This document shows positions 33,779-45,432 of a DNA stretch of 64,000 nt, piece after piece (position 1 is the first letter of the stretch; every line of letters begins with the position of its first letter). A model generated the notes under the pieces. That model searched no databases. It was not told the DNA's origin and saw only the letters and a list, made by a program, of their open reading frames with translations. Source of the DNA: Corallococcus soli (GTDB taxonomy: Bacteria; Myxococcota; Myxococcia; Myxococcales; Myxococcaceae); assembly GCF_014930455.1 (NCBI RefSeq), contig NZ_JAAIYO010000007.1:310001-374000 (forward strand). Direction: 5' to 3'. Position numbers and translations under genes: made by a program.

Positions 33779-33859
33779 CCCGCCGGACTTCTCCGCCCCG
33801 CCTGGATGGGAGCCTTCCCTACCTGCATCCAGGGAATCCGGGCACAATGGCGCCCCCCC

Positions 33860-34540
33860 ATGTCCTACGCGCAGCTGCTGGCCGAGATCCCGATGTTTGA
33901 AAGCCTCGGCCGGGAGGACCTGGAGACCATGTCGTCGCTCCTCCAGCCCCGCCGCTTCGCGCGGGGGGAGGTCATCTTCCATCGGGGGGACGTGGGGACC
34001 GCGCTGTTCATCATCCGGCGCGGACAGGTGGCCATCCGGCTCTCCTCCAGCGAGGGGCGGGAGATCACCCTGGCGCTGCTGGACCGGGGGGACGCCTTCG
34101 GAGAGCTGTCGCTGCTGGACGGCGAGTCGCGCTCCACCGACGCGATGGCGCGCGAGGAGGCCCATCTCCTGACGCTCCAGCGCGACGACTTCCGCCGCTA
34201 CCTGGAGACGCGCCCGCAGGTGAGCCTGGCGCTGCTGGCGAACATGAGCCGGCTGGTGCGGCGCACGACGCAGCTCGTGTACGACTCCGCCTTCCTGGAT
34301 GCGCGCTCGCGGCTGGTGCGGGTGCTGCTGGAGCTGGCGAAGACGCAGGGACGCCAGGGCCCGGAGGGGCTGGTCATCACCCCGAAGCTCACGCAGTCGG
34401 AGCTCGCCAACCTCTGCGGCGTCACGCGCGAGAGCGTCAACAAGTGGCTGCGCTACTACGTGCGCGAGGGGATGCTGTCCTTCGAGGGCGGGCAGATCGT
34501 CCTGCTCCAGCCGGAGCGGCTGGGCCAGGACGCGGAGTAG
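33860..34540 (+). CDS. Crp/Fnr-family transcription regulator
   Basis: A 226-residue regulator. Residues about 10-125 are a cyclic-nucleotide-binding jelly roll (RGEVIFHRGD, ALFIIRRGQVAIRL, GDAFGELSLLDGESRSTDAMA; the GELSLLDG...R phosphate-binding cassette is complete with GE and an Arg/Ser-Thr end). A dimer helix follows, then a winged HTH (LTQSELANLCGVTRESVNKWL). The recognition helix has Arg-Glu in the positions E. coli CRP uses to read TGTGA and Lys at the third contact. That fits the two CRP-like sites upstream. No N-terminal Cys set is present, so it is not an Fnr oxygen sensor. It converges with the cyclase operon, 3 bp between stops. ATG 33860 begins the domain directly. Confidence 0.9.
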   Translation: MSYAQLLAEIPMFESLGREDLETMSSLLQPRRFARGEVIFHRGDVGTALFIIRRGQVAIRLSSSEGREITLALLDRGDAFGELSLLDGESRSTDAMAREEAHLLTLQRDDFRRYLETRPQVSLALLANMSRLVRRTTQLVYDSAFLDARSRLVRVLLELAKTQGRQGPEGLVITPKLTQSELANLCGVTRESVNKWLRYYVREGMLSFEGGQIVLLQPERLGQDAE

Positions 34541-34543
34541 CCG

Positions 34544-36100
34544 TCACCCTCCCCCGGCCGGCTCCCACCGCACGCGGAAGAGGGACAGGGGCTCCTCGCG
34601 CCCCTTCACCGTCACGGGGGCCAGGGGCTCCAGCGCGAAGGCGTCCGCGTCCAGCAGGGCGCGCGTGGCGTCCGTGAGGAGCACCTCGTCCGGGCGCGCG
34701 ACGCCGCACACGCGGCTGGCGACGTTGGTGGCGTCCCCCACCGTGGCGTACTGGAGGTAGCGCTCCGAGCCGATGTTGCCCGCGGCCACCGGCCCCGAGT
34801 TGAGGCCGATGTGGACGTGGATCTCAGGCACGCCTTCGGCGCGCCAGCGCGCGTTGAGGTCCGCCAGCGCGCGCTGCATCTCCACCGCCGCGCGCACGGC
34901 CCGCTCCGCGTCGTCCGGCCGGGCGAAGGGGGCGCCCCACACCGCCATCAGCGCATCGCCGATGTACTTCTCCAGCGTGCCCTCGTGGCGGAAGACGATG
35001 TCCGCCATCACCGGGAAGTACGCGTTGAGCATGTCCACCACCTGCCGGGGCTGGAGGCGGGAGGACATGGCGGTGAAGCCGGTGATGTCGGAGAAGAGGA
35101 TGGTGACGTCCGCCTCGCGCACGTCCAGGGGAACGCCCCTCAGGGCCTTGAGCTGGCGCACGACGTCGGGCGGGAAGAAGCGCTGGTAGGCGTTTCGCAG
35201 CACCGCCTCCTCCTCCAGCCGCCGGGCCAGGTGCGCATGGTCCAGGGCGATGGCGGCCTGGTTGGCGAAGGCGGTGAGGAACTCCAGGTCCTCGTCGGTG
35301 AAGAGGCCGCCCTGCTTGAGGCTGTCCAGGTACAGCACGCCCAGCACGGTGTCGCGGGTGCGCAGGGGCACGCACAGCGAGGCGCGGATGGACTGGCGGA
35401 AGACGGAGTCGGAGGCCTGGAGGCGCGCGTCGTCGCGGGCGTCGGTGAAGAGCGCCGCCACGCCGCGCGAGTGCACGTAGTCCACGATGTGCTGGCTGTA
35501 GAAGCGCTCCGGCAGCGCCCCGCCCCGCACGCCCCGGGCCACGCGCGGCACCAGCTCCCCGGTGTCGCGGTCCACCAGCAGCACCGCCGCCCGGTCCACC
35601 GCCCATATCTGGAAGACGAGCTGGACGACGCGCTCCAGCAACCCGTCCACCGGGCCCGGCGACGCGAGGATCTGCCCCACCTTGAGCAGCACCTGGAGCT
35701 TGTCGCGGGTGCGGTCCGGGGAGCGCGTTTCGAGCAGCGACTCCATGCCGCCCCCGGAGAAGCGCGTCTCCAGGGGCTGGGTGCGCAGCGGCCCCCACCC
35801 GTCCGGCAGCGGCGTGTCCGGGGAGACGAGCCGGAACCACACCTCGCCGCAGCGGAAGGACTGGCCGTGGCCCAGTTCCTGGCGCGTCACGCGGTGCGGG
35901 CCCACGAAGCTGCCGTTCTTGCTCTCCAGGTCCACCAGCACCACGCGCGCGCCCCGCCGCTCCAGGCGCGCGTGGCGCCGCGACAGGCTGGGGTGCGGCA
36001 CGCGGATGCCGTTCTCTTCCGTGCGGCCGATGGTGGTGGTGCCCTCCGGCAGCATCACCACCCGTTCATCCACCTGTCCTGGGTTGAGGATGAGGCGCAT
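34544..36100 (-). CDS. FHA-GAF-class III nucleotidyl cyclase
   Basis: A 518-residue cytoplasmic sensor. Residues 1-90 are an FHA domain (TTIGRTEENGI, LSRRHARL, KNGSFV), which binds phosphothreonine. A GAF domain occupies about 140-300 (LCVPLRTRDTVLGVLYLDS). The C-terminal cyclase keeps both metal Asp (FSDITGFT and YIGDALMAVWG), the adenine-type Lys (LEKYIGD) and the NVASR transition-state pair. It is therefore predicted to be active and more likely an adenylyl than a guanylyl cyclase. It lies 10 bp behind the kinase-receiver-cyclase gene, so its FHA domain may read phosphorylation by that kinase. Start ATG 36100 opens the FHA fold directly; the frame is open upstream. Confidence 0.9.
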   Translation of the reverse strand: MRLILNPGQVDERVVMLPEGTTTIGRTEENGIRVPHPSLSRRHARLERRGARVVLVDLESKNGSFVGPHRVTRQELGHGQSFRCGEVWFRLVSPDTPLPDGWGPLRTQPLETRFSGGGMESLLETRSPDRTRDKLQVLLKVGQILASPGPVDGLLERVVQLVFQIWAVDRAAVLLVDRDTGELVPRVARGVRGGALPERFYSQHIVDYVHSRGVAALFTDARDDARLQASDSVFRQSIRASLCVPLRTRDTVLGVLYLDSLKQGGLFTDEDLEFLTAFANQAAIALDHAHLARRLEEEAVLRNAYQRFFPPDVVRQLKALRGVPLDVREADVTILFSDITGFTAMSSRLQPRQVVDMLNAYFPVMADIVFRHEGTLEKYIGDALMAVWGAPFARPDDAERAVRAAVEMQRALADLNARWRAEGVPEIHVHIGLNSGPVAAGNIGSERYLQYATVGDATNVASRVCGVARPDEVLLTDATRALLDADAFALEPLAPVTVKGREEPLSLFRVRWEPAGGG

Positions 36101-36110
36101 GCGCTGCCGC

Positions 36111-38144
<2,034 letters not shown>

Positions 38145-38291
38145 CGGCCCTGTGTCTCCGTTTCCGGGAGCGGCCACCACCGCCCTCGCGAAGCCGGGAA
38201 TGATGGCACACCTGGAGCGGGCCGGGCGGGACCATTGCGCCCGCACGCCCGTTCGCTCCACTGCGGGTACGGGGAGCAGGGATGCCCCGTG

Positions 38292-39158
38292 TCACGCGCG
38301 CGTCAACGACTCCACGAGTCGGGGCAGCACGTCGCCCGCCCGCGCCTCCACGCGCACATCCGCGAGGCTGTCGCCCCGGCTCTCCCCCAGGTTGAGGATG
38401 CCGATGGGCACGTGGCGTTCGGCCGCGCGGGTGACGAAGCGGAAGCCGGAGTAGACCGTGAGGGACGAGCCCACCACGAGCAGCGCGTCGCCTTCCTCCA
38501 GGAGCGCGAACGCGTCCTGCACCAGCGGCGCCGCGACGTTGTCCCCGAAGAACACCACGTCCGGCTTCAGCGTCCCACCGCACCGGGTGCACGCGGGGAC
38601 GCGGAAGTCCGCCACGGCCTCCGGCGGCAGCTCCGCGTCACCGTCCGGCCGCAGCTCCACGACGGTGTGCGCGAAGTCCGGGTTGAGGCCCAGCATCCGC
38701 GCCTGCACCGACGCGCGGGGCTCCTGCGCCTGGCAGGCCAGACAGCGCACCCGCGACAGCGCGCCGTGCAGTTCGAGCACGCGCTCGCTGCCCGCCGCGT
38801 GGTGCAGGCCGTCCACGTTCTGGGTGATGAGGCCCGGCGTCACGCCCGACCTCTCCAGCGCCGCCAGCGCGAAGTGGGCGTCGTTGGGACGGGCGGAGGT
38901 GAAGCGCGGCCAGCCCAGCAGGCTGCGCGCCCAGTAGCGCGCGCGCACCTCCGGGCGCTGGAGGAACTCCCGGTGCTGGATGGGGTTGCGCACCTTGTGG
39001 CGCGTCTCCGGGCCGCGATAGTCGGGGATGCCGGACTCGGTGCTGCAACCGGCCCCGGTGAGCACGACGACGCGGCGCCCGCGCAGGAGCGAGGCCAGGG
39101 CTTCCACGCCCGCTTCGGGCGGAAGGGCGGCGACCGGCGGAGCGTCGGAGAGCGTCAT
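38292..39158 (-). CDS. Sir2-family NAD-dependent protein deacylase
   Basis: A 288-residue sirtuin. The NAD motif is GAGCSTESGIPDYRG, then TQNVDGLH, the catalytic His in LELHGALS, and a structural zinc site from two Cys pairs (CLAC and CTRC). The GAGxSTESGIPDYR form and the long spacer between Cys pairs are of the SIRT4/class II type, so longer acyl groups may be substrates. The start ATG 39158 is inside a longer open frame with no similarity. It stands between two kinase operons and has no clear partner. Confidence 0.92.
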   Translation of the reverse strand: MTLSDAPPVAALPPEAGVEALASLLRGRRVVVLTGAGCSTESGIPDYRGPETRHKVRNPIQHREFLQRPEVRARYWARSLLGWPRFTSARPNDAHFALAALERSGVTPGLITQNVDGLHHAAGSERVLELHGALSRVRCLACQAQEPRASVQARMLGLNPDFAHTVVELRPDGDAELPPEAVADFRVPACTRCGGTLKPDVVFFGDNVAAPLVQDAFALLEEGDALLVVGSSLTVYSGFRFVTRAAERHVPIGILNLGESRGDSLADVRVEARAGDVLPRLVESLTRA

Positions 39159-39266
39159 GCGCCCCAGCCTATAACGCGGGCCCTCCACGCCCGCCCGTCG
39201 TCCCCTCCGCCGCCCGAACAGAGGGGTACGGCCCGGCAACGCCCCGAGGCCGCGTGCCCCGGCCTC

Positions 39267-42200
39267 TCAGCGGTCGACCACCTTCGCGGAGGGGTCCGCG
39301 TCCCTGGGCGTGGCCATGGCCGCCTTGAGGGTCCGCTGCGCGGAGGCTGGCAGCCGGGCAATCCACCGGTCCATCGCCTGGCGCAGCTCCGGGACGGAGG
39401 ACTCCTCGTCGGGTAGCGCGGCGGCCTCCTGGCGGGCCTCGGCCGCGAGCCGCAGGGCGCGGGGCGGGTCCTCCTTCGCCTCCCACAGCGCGCGGGCCAG
39501 CATGTACCGCGCGGCGGGGCGCTCGGCGGGCCGGGGCCGGGCGCGCTCCCACCCCGCGACGGCCTTCTCCAGCGGGACCAGCGCCTCCCGCGGACGGCCC
39601 AGCACCATGTAGGTGCGCCCTACGTCCACCAGCGCCCCCGTCCAGCCCCCGTTCACGTCATCCGGCAGCGACGTCTGGAGCGTGGCCGCGCGCAGGAAGT
39701 ACGGCAGCGCCGCCTCCGGCTGGTTGCGGTAGCTGAGCGTCTGGCCCATGCCCCGGAGCACCAGCGCTAGCGTGGGGTGGTCCGGGCCCAGGCTGCGCTC
39801 CACCTGCGTGAGCGCCGTGGAGAAGCGCTGCGTGGCCTCCTCCAGTCGGCCCATGTGCACCAGCAGCGTGCCGATGTTGTTGACGATGATGGCCACCGTG
39901 GAGCTGTCGCGGCCCTCGGCGCGCTCGGCGATGCGCAGCGCGCGTTCGTACAGGGGCAGCGCCTCTTCGCGACTGCCCTGGTACTGCAGCGCCAGCGCCA
40001 GGCTGTTGAGCGCGTCCGCCACCTGGGGGTGGTCCTGCCCCAGCGAGCGCTCCAGGAGCGCCAGCGCGCCCCGGGCCAGCCGCTCCGACTGCACGAAGTC
40101 ACCCTGCTGCCAGCGCGCGCTCGCCTGCTCCAGGCGGATGCGCGCCACGTCCGGATGTTCGGGCCCCAGCGCGCCGCGCACGGTGCCGATGGCGCGCTCG
40201 TACAGCGCCAGGGCCTCCTCCGCCCTTCCCTGCGAGCGGCGCACGGTGCCCAGCTCCACGCGCACGTCCGCGACCTCCAGCGCCTCCGGGCCGAAGCGCT
40301 TCTCCAGGAAGGACAGCGCGCGCGTGAGCTGCTCGTGGGCCTCCGGGTAGCGACCCTGACGCGACAACAGGCGGCCCAGGTTCGCCGCCAACGCGCCGCT
40401 CAGCTCTCCGCTGCCGCCCAGCCGCTCCACGGCCGCGCTCGCGCGCTCTCCGGCCTGCTGCCCCTGCACGTACCTGTCCAGCCGCTCCCCCGTCACGCGC
40501 ACGGCCAGGGTCCACGCCCGGGCGGCGGCTTCGTCGTTGCGGCCTGCCTCCGCGGCCCACGCGGCCTGGCGCACCGTCTGCTCCGCGCCCCGGTAGTCCC
40601 CGGCCCCGTCCTTCAGCTCCGCGAGCAACAGCAGCGCGTCCGCGGCGCCGGCCCAGTCCCCGGCGGCGCGCGCGGCCTGGGCCACCGGCTCCACCCTGGC
40701 CACGCCCTGCGAATAGCGTCCGGCGGCGCGCAGGGCCCTGGCGTCCACCAGCGCCTGGAGCAGCGCGACGGTGCGCTCGCGCGCGGCGGCGTCATCCGGG
40801 CTGGAGTGGCCCCGGGACGTCAGCGCCTCCACGTCCGAACAGCCCGCCAGCGGCGCCAGCCCCTCCACCGCCCGGGGCGCGCGCTCCACCAGGTCCGCGT
40901 CCGCCTGGGTGAACAACTGCGTGAGCGCGGCCACGTCCGCGAGCCGCGCGTCCAGGCAGCGCATGCGCAGCGCCATCACCGCCTCGCTCTGCTCGCCCCG
41001 CACGCGCGTGGCCTCACACGCCGCCGTGCGCGTCGTCACCCAGGCGGCGGTGTATGCGTCCAGCCCGCGCCGCACGTGGCGCAGGGCATCGTGCGCGAAG
41101 CGGCGCTCCGTGCCGATGAAGGCCACGTCCACCGCGTGCTGGCGCTCGGCGTCCCAGACCCCCTCCAGCGCGCGCGAGGCCCCCTCGCAGCCGGTGGCCT
41201 TGCGGCCGTGGAGCGCCCCCGTGACGGCCACCGCCGACAGCAGCAGCAGCGCCCCACCGCCCAGGCGCAGCCGCCGCGTCCGGCGCGCGGTGGGGTTGGA
41301 CTCCAGCTCCGCGATGAGGACCTCCATGGACGCGTGCCGGTCCTCGGGCCGCACCGACAGGCCCTTGAGCAGCACCCGGCGCAGCCACTGCGGCACGCCC
41401 GAATGCCGGGGCACGTTCTTCACCCGCCCCGCGTGCACCGCCTGGGACAGCTCCTCCACCGTGGAGCCCGCGAAGGGGCGCTCCCCATAGAGGCCCTCGT
41501 AGAGCGCGGCGCAGAAGCCGAACTGGTCGCTGAGCGCGTCGGTGCGCTCCTCCGGCGGGAACTGCTCCGGGGCCATGTACGCGGGCGTGCCGCCCTCCAT
41601 GGCGCGGGGCCGCGCGAAGCCTCCGGGCGTCACCGGCGGGGCCACCACGCCGGACATGATGCGCGACAGGCCGAAGTCGGTGACGCGCACGCGCTTGTCC
41701 TGGCCGACGAGGATGTTCTCCGGCTTCACGTCCCCGTGCACCACACCCACCGCGTGCGCCGCGGCGAGCCCCCGCCCCGCCGCGACGAAGATGTCCACCA
41801 CCTGGCGCCACGGGTGCGGGCCGTCCTGCTCCCACTTGCGCAGCGTGTGCGCGTCCACCAGCTCCATGGCCAGGAAGACCTGCCGGCCGAACGTCCCCAC
41901 GTCGAAGACGGAGACGACGTGCGGATGGGACACGCGGGCCATGGCCTGCGCCTCACGCAGCACCTGGTTGCGGCCGGCCTCCGCGCCCAGCCCCAGCGCC
42001 TCCACCTGCAACAGCTTGAGCGCGACGCGCCGGTCCAGCTCCGGATCATACGCCGCGTACACGACGCTCATCCCGCCCACGCCGAGCATCTCCAGGATGA
42101 GGTAGCGCCCCACCGCCGTGCCCCGCGCGAGCGGAGGCGTGGGCAGGCGCATGCGGGGCTTCCTCCCCCGCCAGGGCTCCACGGCCACCGTCGCCATCTG

Positions 42201-42392
42201 GCTGCCGAGCAAGTCCGCCTCCGGCGCTACCTCGGGCGAGACGGGAGGCTGCACCTTCAGCGCCTCGGACACCATGCGCCGGCAGGAGGGACAGGTGTCC
42301 AGGTGCTCATCCACGACGGAGGCCCGCGCGGGCGACAACGTCCCGAGCAGGAGGTCCATGAACGTGGGTTCGTCGAGGCAGGCGAGGGGCAT
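39267..42392 (-). CDS. Ser/Thr kinase with N-terminal zinc-finger-like motif and TPR tail
   Basis: About 1,041 residues. The N-terminus has DEHLDTCPSCR, an anti-sigma-type HxxxCxxC zinc motif. A kinase domain follows at about 90-365: LGVGGMSVVY, the ATP lysine in VALKLL, catalytic loop HGDVKPEN (HRD changed to HGD, common in this kinase branch) and DFG. One membrane span (GGALLLLSAVAVTGA) leads to a large outer or periplasmic region of many TPR units with SLGQDHP/SLGPDHP repeats, as in kinesin-light-chain-type TPRs. Such proteins are sensors or scaffolds; the ligand is unknown. ATG 42392 is used; GTG 42401 is three codons earlier. It is divergent from the TonB-like gene. Confidence 0.88.
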   Translation of the reverse strand: MPLACLDEPTFMDLLLGTLSPARASVVDEHLDTCPSCRRMVSEALKVQPPVSPEVAPEADLLGSQMATVAVEPWRGRKPRMRLPTPPLARGTAVGRYLILEMLGVGGMSVVYAAYDPELDRRVALKLLQVEALGLGAEAGRNQVLREAQAMARVSHPHVVSVFDVGTFGRQVFLAMELVDAHTLRKWEQDGPHPWRQVVDIFVAAGRGLAAAHAVGVVHGDVKPENILVGQDKRVRVTDFGLSRIMSGVVAPPVTPGGFARPRAMEGGTPAYMAPEQFPPEERTDALSDQFGFCAALYEGLYGERPFAGSTVEELSQAVHAGRVKNVPRHSGVPQWLRRVLLKGLSVRPEDRHASMEVLIAELESNPTARRTRRLRLGGGALLLLSAVAVTGALHGRKATGCEGASRALEGVWDAERQHAVDVAFIGTERRFAHDALRHVRRGLDAYTAAWVTTRTAACEATRVRGEQSEAVMALRMRCLDARLADVAALTQLFTQADADLVERAPRAVEGLAPLAGCSDVEALTSRGHSSPDDAAARERTVALLQALVDARALRAAGRYSQGVARVEPVAQAARAAGDWAGAADALLLLAELKDGAGDYRGAEQTVRQAAWAAEAGRNDEAAARAWTLAVRVTGERLDRYVQGQQAGERASAAVERLGGSGELSGALAANLGRLLSRQGRYPEAHEQLTRALSFLEKRFGPEALEVADVRVELGTVRRSQGRAEEALALYERAIGTVRGALGPEHPDVARIRLEQASARWQQGDFVQSERLARGALALLERSLGQDHPQVADALNSLALALQYQGSREEALPLYERALRIAERAEGRDSSTVAIIVNNIGTLLVHMGRLEEATQRFSTALTQVERSLGPDHPTLALVLRGMGQTLSYRNQPEAALPYFLRAATLQTSLPDDVNGGWTGALVDVGRTYMVLGRPREALVPLEKAVAGWERARPRPAERPAARYMLARALWEAKEDPPRALRLAAEARQEAAALPDEESSVPELRQAMDRWIARLPASAQRTLKAAMATPRDADPSAKVVDR

Positions 42393-42563
42393 GGAGGGCA
42401 CGGGGATGGAGGCAGCACACCAGGAGTCACGGCCCCCGTCGAGTCACCCCCAGGACTGTTTTCCCCGTTCAGGGGCTGCCTGCTCGGCGGGAGGGACGTC
42501 GGTTCGCGAACGCACACGCGCTCCCGGGTTGAGCCCCCCGGGCGTTTCTGGAAGCGTCCGGGC

Positions 42564-43877
42564 ATGCGGCGCCTTCGACGTCTCGGATGGGCCGGGCTCT
42601 TGTCCCTGGCACTGCACGTCGTCGTGCTGCTGCTGCTGTGGAAGGCGGGCCCCGCGCCAACGTCGCGGACCGCGCGGGCACGCGCGGAGGCCCTGGAGGT
42701 GGAGCTCTTCTTTCCGCCACCGCCGCCTGGCCCGCCGCCAGGGTCCCAGCCGCCCGCCCCTCCGCCGCCGCCCTCGGGACCGCGCCCCCGGCCTCCCGCT
42801 GCCTCGGCGAGCCGGGAACCTTTGCCCGCGCGGCCTCCGGAGCCCGCACCGCCTCCGCCGGTCGCGACGCGCGAGCCCCCCGCGTCTCTTGAGCCGCCTC
42901 CACGCACGCCCGAACCCGACGCCGTGGCGCGGGAGCCAGACCCCGGCTCGGATCGCCCAGGGCTGGACGAGCCCCGCGCTCCGGGCACCCTGCCCCCGAA
43001 CCTGCTGCCGCCTCCGGGTTCGAGCGGTGGGGTGATCATCACCACGCCGGAGAACTCACGGGGTGGAGGCCGCACGCTGCGGCCCGGCGATCCGAGCCTG
43101 TCGCCCCAGGCCCTCGCCGCCGAGGAACAGGCGCGGGTGTCGGAGCGGGTGCAGGGCTTCGTCGATGACCGCCGCGCGCGCGACCGCGTGGAGACCGGCC
43201 GCATCCACCCGTACTTCAGCAAGCTGCGCGCGAAGCTGGAGCGGCAGATGGACGAACCGCCGCTCTTCGACATGCCCAGCCTGCCCCGGCAGTTGCTGTA
43301 CTCCTGGGCCGACAAGGCCCGTCAGTTCGGCGCCACGGGCTCCCCCGGCGCCGTGCCCCCATCCCGTGCGGCCCCCAAGCCGGGCGAGCTGCTCGCGCAG
43401 CGCGCTCGGAACAACCCCGAGTTCGACCGCCTGCGCACCCTCTCCCAGGCCGGCGACGAGCTCCAGTCCTTCGCCCAGGGCGTCAGCACCCTGAAGCTGG
43501 TCGTCACGCTGGAGCTGCTCCAGGGCCCCGACGGCACGCTGCGCGAGGTGAAGCTCGTGAGCCGCAGCGGCAACCCCGCCTACGACGACTACGTGCTCCA
43601 GTCCGTGCCCGCCGCGCTCGCCAAGACGCCCCCGCCCCCCGACGACGCCATGGGCGTGCACCCGGACGGCATCCGCACCCTGTGGGCCGTGGAGGGCCGC
43701 GTCGTCTACGTGCGCAAGCTGCGCGACATGAAGGGCACGGACACCGCGTACCTCGCCGCCGCGGCCGCCGTGGGCGTGCTCGCCGGCGGGTTCGAGGAGA
43801 CCACCGGCGAGGTCTACGTCATCGACGTGCGCAACCCGCACTTCGAATGTCGCTCCCGCCTGCTGCGCGTCTATTGA
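42564..43877 (+). CDS. TonB-like membrane-anchored protein with Pro-rich linker
   Basis: A 437-residue protein. One N-terminal membrane anchor (LLSLALHVVVLLLLW) is followed by a long Pro/Arg/Glu-rich periplasmic linker of about 110 residues. A folded part begins near residue 185, and a TonB/TolA-type C-terminal domain ends it (LKLVVTLELLQGPDGTLREV, SRSGNPAYDDYVLQS). Such proteins couple inner-membrane force to outer-membrane receptors. No exbB or exbD gene is beside it. It lies divergent from the TPR kinase with a 171-bp gap holding both promoters. The frame extends far upstream through the antisense of the kinase gene; ATG 42564 is where the anchor starts. Confidence 0.75.
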   Translation: MRRLRRLGWAGLLSLALHVVVLLLLWKAGPAPTSRTARARAEALEVELFFPPPPPGPPPGSQPPAPPPPPSGPRPRPPAASASREPLPARPPEPAPPPPVATREPPASLEPPPRTPEPDAVAREPDPGSDRPGLDEPRAPGTLPPNLLPPPGSSGGVIITTPENSRGGGRTLRPGDPSLSPQALAAEEQARVSERVQGFVDDRRARDRVETGRIHPYFSKLRAKLERQMDEPPLFDMPSLPRQLLYSWADKARQFGATGSPGAVPPSRAAPKPGELLAQRARNNPEFDRLRTLSQAGDELQSFAQGVSTLKLVVTLELLQGPDGTLREVKLVSRSGNPAYDDYVLQSVPAALAKTPPPPDDAMGVHPDGIRTLWAVEGRVVYVRKLRDMKGTDTAYLAAAAAVGVLAGGFEETTGEVYVIDVRNPHFECRSRLLRVY

Positions 43878-43884
43878 GCCGGGC

Positions 43885-45390
43885 TCAGGGCGTGAACGCC
43901 TGGGGCCACCGCACCCCGCCGCCCAGGGGCAGCAGCGCCTCCGCCACGTCGAGCAGCGCCCCGTCCGCCCACCGCCGCCCCACGAGCTGCGCCCCCACCG
44001 GCAGGCCCGACGCCGTGCGCCCCAGGGGGATGACCACCACGGGGTTGCCCGTCGCGTTGAACAGGCTGGTGAAGCCGCCCAGCACCTCCAGGTAGCTGCC
44101 CGGGACGCCATCCACGTTCACGGGGGCCCCGAACGGAGTGTGCTCGATGGCGGCGGTCATCGACACGGGCACCATCCACGCGTCCCAGCCGGACAGGAAG
44201 CGCTCCAGCGTGACGATGTGCGCGTCGCGCCGGCTCAGCGTCTCCCCCATCCCCGTCAGGTCCAGGTGCGTGCCCTTCAGGATGGCCTTCGCCAGCAGGT
44301 CGTCCGGGAACGCGCGGAACGGGCTCCGGAAGCCCTCGCGCAGCTCCGGAGGCAGGGGCGCGCCCACGATTCCCCCCTCCAGCAGGCCCCACACCTCCAG
44401 CAGGTCCGCGAAGTCCTGCGACGCGGGCGCGGTCTGCTCCACGACGACCCCCTCCGCGCGGGCGGCGTCGGCGAAGCGCTGGAAGAGCTGTCGCGTCTCG
44501 CGGTCGGCGCGGAACGGCCCCAGCGTGTCCACCCACGCCAGCCGCAGCCCCTTCAACGCCCGGGGCAGCGCGGCCCCCAGCGGTGGGACGGGCGGCACCT
44601 CCGGGTTGCGCAGGTCCGCGCCTTCGATGAGGGACAGGATGAGCCGCAGGTCCGCCACCGAGCGCGCCAGCGGGCCCGAGCACGCCATGTGGCGCACGTG
44701 GCGAGGCCCGTCAGGCATGTCGGGGATGTGGCCCGCGTTGGAGACGCGCAGCTCCGTGGGCTTGATGCTGACGATGCCGCAGAAGTGCGCCGGCAGCCGG
44801 ACGGAGCCGCCGATGTCGCTGCCCACGTCGAACGGGGTGAGGCCCGCCGCGACCGCCGCCGACGCCCCACCGCTGGAGCCGCCCGGCGTGCGCGTCAGGT
44901 CGTGCGGGTTGTGGGCCCGCCCCAGCAGCGGCCCGTGCGTCTGGTAGTCCGCCGCGAACGGCGGCAGGTTCGTCTTGCCCAGGAGGATGGCGCCCGCGGC
45001 CTTGAGCCGGGCCACCACGGTGGCGTCCTCGGCGGGCACGTACTCCGCCAGCATCGGATGGCCGGACGTCGTGCGCACGTCCGCGGTGCTGAACGTGTCC
45101 TTCATCGTGAAGGGCACGCCGTGCAGCGGGCCCCACGACTCGCCCCGGGCGAGCGCCGCGTCCGCCTCCTTGGCGCGCTCCCGGGCCCGGGCCTCGTCCC
45201 ACGTCACCACGGCGTTGAGGGCGGGGTTGTGCTCGCGGGCCCGGGCCAGGAAGGCGTCCACCACCTCCACGGCGCTGACGCGGCGCTCGCGAAGGGCGGC
45301 GGCCAGCTCCGTCGTCGTGAGGGAAACAAGCCCTGGCGCTCCACCCGAAATCCCGGCCCCTTGCAGCGTGACGGAAGACTTCATGTGCAT
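43885..45390 (-). CDS. Amidase-signature family enzyme
   Basis: A 501-residue hydrolase with the whole amidase signature: Lys in FTMKDTF, the Gly/Ser-rich core GGSSGGASAAVAAG and the nucleophile region DIGGSVRLPAHFCG. It should cleave an amide or transfer ammonia; the substrate is not predictable and a GatA role is unlikely because gatB/gatC are absent. No signal peptide. It converges with the TonB-like gene 7 bp apart. ATG 45390 and ATG 45384 are both possible starts. Confidence 0.9.
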   Translation of the reverse strand: MHMKSSVTLQGAGISGGAPGLVSLTTTELAAALRERRVSAVEVVDAFLARAREHNPALNAVVTWDEARARERAKEADAALARGESWGPLHGVPFTMKDTFSTADVRTTSGHPMLAEYVPAEDATVVARLKAAGAILLGKTNLPPFAADYQTHGPLLGRAHNPHDLTRTPGGSSGGASAAVAAGLTPFDVGSDIGGSVRLPAHFCGIVSIKPTELRVSNAGHIPDMPDGPRHVRHMACSGPLARSVADLRLILSLIEGADLRNPEVPPVPPLGAALPRALKGLRLAWVDTLGPFRADRETRQLFQRFADAARAEGVVVEQTAPASQDFADLLEVWGLLEGGIVGAPLPPELREGFRSPFRAFPDDLLAKAILKGTHLDLTGMGETLSRRDAHIVTLERFLSGWDAWMVPVSMTAAIEHTPFGAPVNVDGVPGSYLEVLGGFTSLFNATGNPVVVIPLGRTASGLPVGAQLVGRRWADGALLDVAEALLPLGGGVRWPQAFTP

Positions 45391-45432
45391 ACCCTCCCCC
45401 AGGCAACCTCCCCCTTTCTAACAGCTCCCGGA

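Noticed and set aside
43877-43890. Short palindrome TGAGC-CGG-GCTCA between the TonB-like gene and the amidase gene
   Set aside because: Only a 5-bp stem with no T tract; too weak to call a terminator in such GC-rich DNA.
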